Of a stretch of DNA of 8,829 nt, positions 4,371 to 8,829 are shown in pieces. The notes under the pieces were generated by a model. The model had not been told where the DNA came from and ran no database searches. It saw nothing but the letters and a program-made list of their open reading frames with translations. Source of the stretch: Candidatus Collierbacteria bacterium RIFOXYD1_FULL_40_9 (lineage in GTDB: Bacteria > Patescibacteriota > Microgenomatia > UBA1400 > MFAQ01); assembly GCA_001776275.1 (NCBI GenBank), contig MFAQ01000016.1, forward strand, positions 1 through 8,829, written 5' to 3'. Position 1 is the stretch's first letter; every line of letters starts with the position of its first letter. Position numbers and translations under genes: made by a program.

Positions 4371-6022
4371 GAATCCTCATTTTTCTCCTTGGTCTACTAC
4401 TTTGTCTGTTTGTCTATCCGTCAAGTTTCTTTTACCCAAAAGATACCCTACCAGATAATAACGACTCGAGGTTAATCGCCTATATTATTGGTCAAGTCCA
4501 AAACAATATAATTGAAAGAAAGCCACTGTATCAGGCTACTTTTTTTGCACCAGAACCAAACACTCTTACCTACTCTGATCTGTTCTTAACCACCAGTCTC
4601 CTTACCCTACCCGCAAGGTTATTTACCCACAACCCAATTTTTATTTTTAACCTTGGCTTCATTCTAAACTTTGCCTTAACTTTTTTTAGTTCGTTTCTTT
4701 TTTTTCAAAAAATAAGCAAGAACCTCTTTCACTCAGTTATAGCTACGCTACTGTTCAATCTATCCAGCTATCATCTCCACTACTACCCCCACATGCAAGT
4801 CTTCAACTTTTGGATCTTTTTTGCGGCTATACACAATATAACAAACTACTTGGAGTCAAAAAACATAAAATATTTACACCTATTCTTAATTTTTACATCC
4901 CTACAACTTGCCGAAACAATTTTTACCACTTACCTCCTCTTCTTTGCCTCACTCTTCTTCGTCATTGCGCGATTCCGCCATTGGCGGAACCAAAGCAATC
5001 CAGAATATCCTGGATCCTGGATCAAGTCCAAAATGACAAGTCTCAGTTATCAATACTACTCAGTCTTTTTAATCTACCCAACTATTTGGATATTACTCCT
5101 CCTCCCATATGCCAAAACTCACTTTCTCTACCCTGAAGCCAGTAGATCAATCCGAGACGCCGCTCACTTTTCTCTTGGCCTAGACGAGTATTTCACCAAG
5201 TACCAAAGCTGGACAATAATAGCTGTACTAATAATTTCCAGCGCAAGTTCGCTGTCTGCATTCTTTGAGGCGATATTTTGCAAAGTGCGTAGAGCATGGT
5301 CTCCTGCAAGAGCAGGAGTCTACGCACTGCAAACAAGAAAATTTACACGCAGGGAAAATCTTTCGGTCACCACCAAACGGATGCAGACAAGAAACTCCAC
5401 CGACTGGAAAAATATTTTTTGGTTCTCCGTAATAATGTCTTTAGGACCTGTCCTCAAAATCTTTGACCACACCATAAAAATATTTGATTTACCAATACCA
5501 CTACCGTATACAATTTTTTACTACTTCTTCCCTGGCTTTGCTGGTTTTAGAACGCCAAGTCGCTTTATTCTCTTAGCCCTGTTTGCGGCCTCAGCTTTAA
5601 TTGCAATTCGAATCAGCAAACAAGCCCACCTACTTCAAACAAAAACCAAAGTCGCAATTTCCATGCTGGTTCTTTCACTCCTTGCCCTAGAAAGCCGTTT
5701 ACCACTCATAGGCTACCCTATAAACATTAACCCTCCAACAGTCTACGATGAAGTCAAAGGGTTGCCAAAAAACACAGTTGTTTTGGAACTACCGATAAAG
5801 CTCTGGAATATGTCAGACCATCAAATAGAGTCCGTCCGCTCACTTTATTCACTAAACCACAAACAAAAAAGGCTAAATGGCTACTCTGGCTTTGCCACTT
5901 TGGAGTGGATAAAACTAATCGAAGAGATAAATGCTTTTGGGTTTACACCAGAGATAAAACAAAAACTAAAAACGAGAGGCGTCACTCACATAGTCCAAAA
6001 CAATCACTTGTCTGAAATCTGA
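4361..6022 (+). CDS. Polytopic GT-C-like membrane protein
   Basis: This 553-residue integral membrane protein has roughly eleven to thirteen hydrophobic helices and a C-terminal soluble domain from about residue 452. A first helix (4-21) is followed by an outer loop rich in Asp (D28, D32, D35), as in GT-C glycosyltransferases, which use a lipid-linked sugar and a loop-1 acidic residue. PGFAGFRTPSRF (391-402), and VVLELP with NGYSGF later (473-478, 506-511), match a pattern I recall from a common but unnamed family of such membrane proteins. Two hydrophilic loops (about 205-226 and 306-324) are encoded by palindromic repeat elements. The start is the ATG at 4361, with no ribosome site and a -10 box nine bases upstream, so the message is probably leaderless. 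The sugar donor, acceptor and actual transferase activity are unproven. Confidence 0.8.
   Translation: MTTRILIFLLGLLLCLFVYPSSFFYPKDTLPDNNDSRLIAYIIGQVQNNIIERKPLYQATFFAPEPNTLTYSDLFLTTSLLTLPARLFTHNPIFIFNLGFILNFALTFFSSFLFFQKISKNLFHSVIATLLFNLSSYHLHYYPHMQVFNFWIFFAAIHNITNYLESKNIKYLHLFLIFTSLQLAETIFTTYLLFFASLFFVIARFRHWRNQSNPEYPGSWIKSKMTSLSYQYYSVFLIYPTIWILLLLPYAKTHFLYPEASRSIRDAAHFSLGLDEYFTKYQSWTIIAVLIISSASSLSAFFEAIFCKVRRAWSPARAGVYALQTRKFTRRENLSVTTKRMQTRNSTDWKNIFWFSVIMSLGPVLKIFDHTIKIFDLPIPLPYTIFYYFFPGFAGFRTPSRFILLALFAASALIAIRISKQAHLLQTKTKVAISMLVLSLLALESRLPLIGYPININPPTVYDEVKGLPKNTVVLELPIKLWNMSDHQIESVRSLYSLNHKQKRLNGYSGFATLEWIKLIEEINAFGFTPEIKQKLKTRGVTHIVQNNHLSEI
4973..5038 (+). repeat. Palindromic repeat element inside the membrane-protein gene (1)
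   Basis: Three hairpins follow one another: TTCCGCC-ATT-GGCGGAA (4973-4989), ATCCAG-n6-CTGGAT (4998-5015) and TGGA-TCAAG-TCCA (5018-5030). The CCTGGAT unit is also directly repeated at 5009 and 5016. The right part resembles a degenerate copy of the widespread motif GATCCTGAATCAAGTTCAGG, which I know from memory. The element is read in frame as about 22 residues of a hydrophilic loop. Its exact ends are uncertain. Confidence 0.65.
5277..5333 (+). repeat. Palindromic repeat element inside the membrane-protein gene (2)
   Basis: This long imperfect hairpin has outer arms TTTGC / GCAAA, middle arms AGTGCGTAGA / TCTACGCACT (10 bp, perfect) and inner arms CTCCTGC-AAGA-GCAGGAG. A seven-base bulge (GCATGGT) lies on one side. 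The delimited length, 57 bases, equals 19 codons and is read in frame as a basic loop containing RRAWSPARAGVYALQ. It has no sequence in common with element 1 beyond the hairpin form. Confidence 0.7.
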
Positions 6023-6043
6023 TATCTGCCAACTGAAAACTGT

Positions 6044-6490
6044 TTACTCCTTCTGTCTATCTGTTTCGCCATGAGAACTACCAGCTAGTCGTTTCATTAG
6101 CTGCTTCAAAAAGCTATCTTTCTTTTGCTTCTCAAAACCTTCCTTTTGCTTATCCTCCTGCTCTTGTTGTCTTTGCTCCTGCGCCCTTTGAGCCTCGACT
6201 TGTTTTTTATGCTGTATATATTCTTCCAGTTGTCCTCTTACTTCCTGAAACTGTCTTTTTTCTATTTGTTTCTTTTCCAGATCTTTTTGTTGCTTTGCCT
6301 GTTCCTGTTGTCTTTTTTTTTGCTCCTTATCTTCCGTACTGGTTACACCAACTGGCGCTGATAAAATCTGCTCAATAGAATCATTAACTGTGTCGCCCGC
6401 AACCTTTCCCACACCCTTCACAACACTTTTTCCGAGTTCAAATAAATCTGACCCAATTTGTTTGCCAACACCACCAAGTCTGCCATTCAT
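6044..6490 (-). CDS. Lys/Gln/Glu-rich coiled-coil protein, 148 aa
   Basis: The first 50 residues (MNGRLGGVGKQIGSDLFELG...) form a Gly/Val-rich amphipathic part with repeated K-x-VxGVGKVAGD. From about 53 to 135 the protein is almost wholly K, Q, E and R with heptad-like spacing, as in a long single coiled coil or charged helix. There is no signal peptide, enzyme motif or cysteine. I do not recognise a named family. Small charged proteins of this build are, from memory, frequent in CPR genomes and usually left as hypothetical. The ATG at 6490 is used although the ribosome site is weak (AAGA three bases before it), and a terminator lies just upstream. The gene runs convergent to the membrane-protein gene with only 21 bases between their stops. 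Low complexity makes homology searches unreliable here. Confidence 0.8.
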   Translation of the reverse strand: MNGRLGGVGKQIGSDLFELGKSVVKGVGKVAGDTVNDSIEQILSAPVGVTSTEDKEQKKRQQEQAKQQKDLEKKQIEKRQFQEVRGQLEEYIQHKKQVEAQRAQEQRQQEQEDKQKEGFEKQKKDSFLKQLMKRLAGSSHGETDRQKE

Positions 6491-6506
6491 ATCTTAATTT
6501 AAACAC

Positions 6507-6531
6507 AAAAAAGGAGTGTCTCCACTCCTTT
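6507..6531 (-). terminator. Intrinsic terminator of the 101/115-aa gene pair
   Basis: On the minus strand AAAGGAGTG and CACTCCTTT pair perfectly over 9 bp around the stable GNRA-type loop GAGA. The 3' arm runs into six Ts. It begins 12 bases after the TAG of the gene at 6544-6891 and separates that operon from the coiled-coil gene. Confidence 0.9.
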
Positions 6532-6543
6532 CACAGTCAACAT

Positions 6544-6891
6544 CTAATCCAGCCGTTCATCGACATGGTCCGGACCACCAGGGAAGCCCCATTTTGAGTG
6601 TTTAGACAAATGTCCTAAAAGCACAGCCGACAACTTCTCACATACAGCAGACAATTCCTGGAGTTCCAATTCTGTTCTCGAGCTGACAGTGACTTTGTTT
6701 CCCTCTACGGAAACATTTTCATCATCTAAAAAAGCTATCTTTAGGCATTGATCAAAATAATTCTGATCAACACTCAGATTCTCAAACACAAAATCGACAA
6801 GCCATGGATAGTCAACACCAGATTTAAATTCTGGTTGGGACTGTGCAACAAAACGGCAAACAAAATGGCCACCTTGATTACAACTAGTCAT
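6544..6891 (-). CDS. Unknown protein, 115 aa, coupled to the vWA-like gene
   Basis: The ATG at 6891 lies inside the end of the upstream gene. The two frames overlap by eight bases (ATGACTAG), with AAGGAG just ahead, which points to translational coupling and roughly matched amounts of the two proteins. The longer open frame to 6993 is rejected because it would overlap the upstream gene by over 100 bases. The protein (MTSCNQGGHFVCRFVAQ...) has mixed strands and helices and an amphipathic helix near residues 73-95 (ELELQELSAVCEKLSAVLLGHL). It ends in a Gly/Pro/Asp-rich tail (GFPGGPDHVDERLD). C4, C12, C49 and C84 do not form an evident metal motif. No family is recognised. Its tight pairing suggests that it works with the partial-vWA protein. 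Confidence 0.82.
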   Translation of the reverse strand: MTSCNQGGHFVCRFVAQSQPEFKSGVDYPWLVDFVFENLSVDQNYFDQCLKIAFLDDENVSVEGNKVTVSSRTELELQELSAVCEKLSAVLLGHLSKHSKWGFPGGPDHVDERLD

Positions 6892-7189
6892 TCTGCTCTC
6901 CTTCCCTGATTTGCATGCGACGAATGCTATCAGTCTCAGCAAAGTCGATGTAATTCGGGTCGGTGGTGCCAATAATAATGACCTCAAACTCATCGCGCAG
7001 CATCCGCAAAAAGGCTTCGCTAGGCTCTAATATGCCCCCATCTGTAGTGATCATAACAACCACAGGACCAGATTCAAGATCAAGCAAACCCTCGATCAGA
7101 TCATAAATATCCGTATGAGACTCATCTCCTCCAAAACCAGATCCGTTTTGCCCTCTTTCGTCAGCGCCAGCATCAGTTGTGCCAATCAT
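6884..7189 (-). CDS. Small protein resembling the C-terminal half of a vWA domain
   Basis: The protein has 101 residues, starting at the ATG at 7189 with AAAGGAG eight bases ahead and an in-frame stop further upstream, so it is not simply a misread longer gene. Residues 24-54 (SHTDIYDLIEGLLDL, then GPVVVMITTDGG) and 60-80 (FLRMLRDEF, EVIIIGTTDP) resemble the second half of a von Willebrand factor A fold. T26 and D50 stand where the metal site's later Thr and Asp would be. The first half, including the DxSxS metal motif, is absent. In its place is a Gly/Asp/Asn-rich N-terminus. The protein may be a degraded or minimal domain, or the likeness may be superficial. It is the first gene of a two-gene operon, divergent from the beta-solenoid gene. 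A possible -10 (TAAAAT, 7231-7226) lies upstream without a clear -35. Confidence 0.78.
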   Translation of the reverse strand: MIGTTDAGADERGQNGSGFGGDESHTDIYDLIEGLLDLESGPVVVMITTDGGILEPSEAFLRMLRDEFEVIIIGTTDPNYIDFAETDSIRRMQIREGEQND

Positions 7190-7228
7190 CGATTTTCTCC
7201 TTTATCAAAGTTTTAGATTTAAAGTATT

Positions 7229-7258
7229 TTACCACAAACCACGCCTATAGGATATAAT
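7229..7258 (+). promoter_or_regulatory. Probable promoter of the beta-solenoid gene
   Basis: TATAAT at 7253-7258 is a consensus -10. TTACCA at 7229-7234 (4/6) at an 18-base spacer is a fair -35. The leader would be about 35 bases, with AAAGGA at 7283-7288 lying 11 bases before the ATG at 7300. The 110-base gap between 7189 and 7300 serves both divergent genes. Confidence 0.5.
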
Positions 7259-7299
7259 AAACACAAGTACATTTCAAACGCGAAAGGAAGCAAAGACAA

Positions 7300-8706
7300 A
7301 TGGAAATGCAATTTAACGGCATGATTTTAAAGGGTAAGTATCTCCTGGTCACCAACAATCGCCCAATCAAGTCCTCAGACATGGGAATCTACAAATTTGT
7401 GGACGGTTCAGAAGCAGATCTCAATAAAGGTGTCATCGTAACCGACACGAAATCTGGTACTCCACAGGCACTCATTCTCCAAGTGCTCGGACCAGGAACT
7501 CAAACTATTTCTACAGGCACCAAAAACGAAAATCCACAAGTCAGATCTTGGTCTTCATTGGCTCTCAATATTAACTACAATGGCCCGGTAACCATTACAC
7601 CTTCAGAAAATGGCAAAATTACGGTCATTGAAAATGAGTACTGTTTCGCCAGTGAATCTGACGGCACGGTTGAAGTAACCCAATCAAACTACGTTACCCT
7701 GACAATAAATACTGCCACTTCGTCAATAAGCAATTTCTCCGGTGGCAACTTACCAGTGTTAAAAATTTCTGCCCCTACAAATGCTGTCGTCGTAAATCAC
7801 ACATCAGATCTTAATTTTGCAGTTCTGAAAAGTGTTACCTCGTACAATGGAAACCTCAATGGCAAACAGCTAGAAAACTTGTCTGTAGAATCATCCAAAA
7901 GTGTTGATGTCAAAATAGAAACTGCGGATACCGTAGATGTAAAAGCCAGTAGTTTTTTCACTCTCGCTGTCAACAACGTAAATGTCGTAAACATTACTTG
8001 TGAATCCAGTGTAAAAATAAATGTTTCAGGTGAAGTCAAAACTCTTACTATCAATGGAGAGAGCTTTGTCGAAATCACAGGTGGCACTTTTGAGAATGTC
8101 ACAATCGAAAAAAGTGGCGGTAGCTTAACAATTTCCAAGTTTATAAGAATTGACGTGTTGACAATTTCAGCTGAATCATTTGTAAACGTGTCAGGTGAAT
8201 CAGCCGGAATTATCGACATAAAAGAATCAGATAGTAGTGTAACTATCAAAGTAAATAGTATTAACCAAATTTCTGTACAATCTGACTCTAGTGTAACAAT
8301 TAAAGGTAAAGAGATCGGCAAAATCGACGTTATTTACGCAGACGGATCAGTTACTATTGTATCTGAAACTTCAGAAACGATATCAGCTAAAAGTGACAGT
8401 AGTATCGACGTCACCTGTCAAACTGTTGGAGAAATCAATGTCGTGTACGCTGATGGACGTGTACAAATAAATACTGACAAAGTTGACACAATTAACGTTA
8501 AATCTGACTCATCCGTAACCGTAAAGACTAAAACAGGTGAGCAAATTGTCGAAATCAAAGCAGATAGCCGAGTCGAACTTCTCCTGGCAACTGCTAAAAA
8601 AGTAAATGTTGTGTCGGACTCCTCTGTAAGCATCTCAGCATACAATTATCTTACAAAGCCTACTATACAAGCAGATGGCAAAGTAAGTGTAACTGAACGA
8701 AAATAG
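7300..8706 (+). CDS. Tandem-repeat protein, probable beta-solenoid, 468 aa
   Basis: An N-terminal part (about 1-120, starting MEMQFNGMILKGKYLLVTNN) precedes a long array of short Ser/Asp/Val/Thr-rich units. From residue 235 the units start at 235, 254, 273, 292, 311, 329, 348, 366, 385, 403, 422, 440 and 459. Each opens with a turn such as DSSV or DGSV, then two short beta stretches (VTIK..., INQISV). After 311 the spacing alternates 18, 19, 18, 19, giving a 37-residue double unit in which DSSV and mostly ADG/ADS turns take turns. More degenerate units extend back to about residue 160. Such regular strand-turn repeats suggest a beta-solenoid. There is no signal peptide, membrane helix or sorting motif, so it is probably cytoplasmic or exported by an unusual route. 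No family is recognised; bactofilin-like scaffolds are a loose analogy. A strong terminator follows the TAG. Confidence 0.9.
   Translation: MEMQFNGMILKGKYLLVTNNRPIKSSDMGIYKFVDGSEADLNKGVIVTDTKSGTPQALILQVLGPGTQTISTGTKNENPQVRSWSSLALNINYNGPVTITPSENGKITVIENEYCFASESDGTVEVTQSNYVTLTINTATSSISNFSGGNLPVLKISAPTNAVVVNHTSDLNFAVLKSVTSYNGNLNGKQLENLSVESSKSVDVKIETADTVDVKASSFFTLAVNNVNVVNITCESSVKINVSGEVKTLTINGESFVEITGGTFENVTIEKSGGSLTISKFIRIDVLTISAESFVNVSGESAGIIDIKESDSSVTIKVNSINQISVQSDSSVTIKGKEIGKIDVIYADGSVTIVSETSETISAKSDSSIDVTCQTVGEINVVYADGRVQINTDKVDTINVKSDSSVTVKTKTGEQIVEIKADSRVELLLATAKKVNVVSDSSVSISAYNYLTKPTIQADGKVSVTERK
8002..8703 (+). repeat. Protein-level tandem repeat array (18/19-residue units)
   Basis: Thirteen consecutive units of 54 or 57 bases encode the turn-strand-strand pattern of the solenoid protein. 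Unit starts at the DNA level include 8230, 8284, 8341, 8395, 8452, 8506, 8563, 8617 and 8674. Codons differ between units even where the residues are the same (for example agtagtgta, tctagtgta and tcatccgta for SSV). The array is therefore old or kept under protein-level selection, rather than freshly amplified. Confidence 0.75.
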
Positions 8707-8718
8707 TAAAAATTTAAG

Positions 8719-8745
8719 CACCTTGCGTAATGCAAGGTGTTTTTT
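8719..8745 (+). terminator. Intrinsic terminator of the beta-solenoid gene
   Basis: CACCTTGC and GCAAGGTG form a perfect 8-bp stem with a five-base loop, followed directly by six Ts. It starts 13 bases after the TAG at 8704-8706. Confidence 0.92.
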
Positions 8746-8757
8746 GTGCCAAGGAAA

Positions 8758-8801
8758 CCCCGCACAAAGCTTCCTAAGTAGCGAAGCGGGCGTGTGCGGG
8801 G
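8758..8801. repeat. GC-rich palindromic intergenic element
   Basis: CCCCGCACA (8758-8766) and TGTGCGGGG (8793-8801) form a perfect 9-bp outer stem. An inner stem GCTTC (8769-8773) / GAAGC (8783-8787) lies within, and an unpaired GGGCG follows on one side. There is no T-run on the plus strand, so it is not a plus-strand terminator. On the minus strand it is followed by a short TTTCC and might end a gene lying beyond the right edge. In form it matches the other GC-rich hairpins of the window. The remaining 28 bases to the edge show no supportable gene. Confidence 0.65.
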
Positions 8802-8829
8802 ATGAATTGGAGAAGCATAACACTGCGAC

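Noticed and set aside
6020..6022. Alternative genetic code (UGA read as Gly, as in Gracilibacteria)
   Set aside because: The membrane-protein gene ends in TGA just before the convergent gene, and no other gene in the window contains an in-frame TGA. The standard bacterial code is enough.
6892..6993. N-terminal extension of the 115-aa protein
   Set aside because: It would overlap the upstream vWA-like gene by more than 100 bases, whereas the ATG at 6891 has a good AAGGAG and a classic short overlap.
7797..8321. Minus-strand open frame opposite the solenoid gene
   Set aside because: It is an antisense shadow of the regular Ser/Val/Thr/Asp codons of the repeat array, with no start signals of its own.
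8002..8703. CRISPR-like or satellite DNA array
   Set aside because: The periodicity is at protein level. DNA units differ at synonymous positions, there are no identical repeats with unique spacers, and the frame is open throughout.
8635..8823. Minus-strand 62-codon frame at the right edge
   Set aside because: It reads through the terminator hairpin, the GC-rich palindrome and the 3' end of the solenoid gene, and has no ribosome site.

Overview
The window looks like ordinary chromosome from a small-genome member of the Candidate Phyla Radiation (Patescibacteria), possibly of the Microgenomates/Katanobacteria type. The placement rests on several weak signs. The CysRS carries a HTGGEDH...HHPNE variant of the usual zinc-site region, which I associate from memory with CPR enzymes. 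Genes are short and closely packed, many have no recognisable family, and there are many GC-rich hairpin repeats and a Lys/Gln/Glu-rich coiled-coil protein. TAA, TAG and TGA all appear as stops, so the standard bacterial code fits. The phylum assignment is inference.

Left part (1-2900). The 5' end of an unknown minus-strand gene is cut by the left edge. It is transcribed divergently from a 46-residue single-helix membrane protein. The two promoters overlap at their -35 boxes, and an operator-like palindrome covers the minus-strand -10 box. A bidirectional terminator separates the small gene from cysS (cysteinyl-tRNA synthetase, minus strand), the one universally conserved gene here. Upstream of cysS are two minus-strand genes of 162 and 141 residues that align without gaps over 53 positions. 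They are diverged paralogues of a family I do not recognise, and the cut-off gene at the left edge may be a third member.

Middle part (2900-6500). A LmbE/PIG-L-type zinc deacetylase and a 168-residue unknown protein lie on the minus strand. Divergent from the latter is a polytopic GT-C-like membrane protein whose promoter implies a leaderless mRNA. Its reading frame carries two palindromic repeat elements, each translated into a hydrophilic loop. The deacetylase and the GT-C-like protein would fit a role in surface glycans, but they are not in one operon. A convergent minus-strand gene encodes a coiled-coil protein.

Right part (6500-8829). A translationally coupled minus-strand pair encodes a 101-residue protein resembling only the C-terminal half of a von Willebrand A domain and a 115-residue unknown partner. 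Divergent from them is a 468-residue repeat protein of about a dozen 18/19-residue units in strict alternation, probably a beta-solenoid, ending at a strong terminator. A GC-rich palindromic repeat follows. The least ordinary items are the solenoid protein with its divergent partial-vWA pair, the paralogous small-protein family, and the palindromic repeats inside the membrane-protein gene. I see no CRISPR array, tRNA, rRNA, transposase or recognised defence system.
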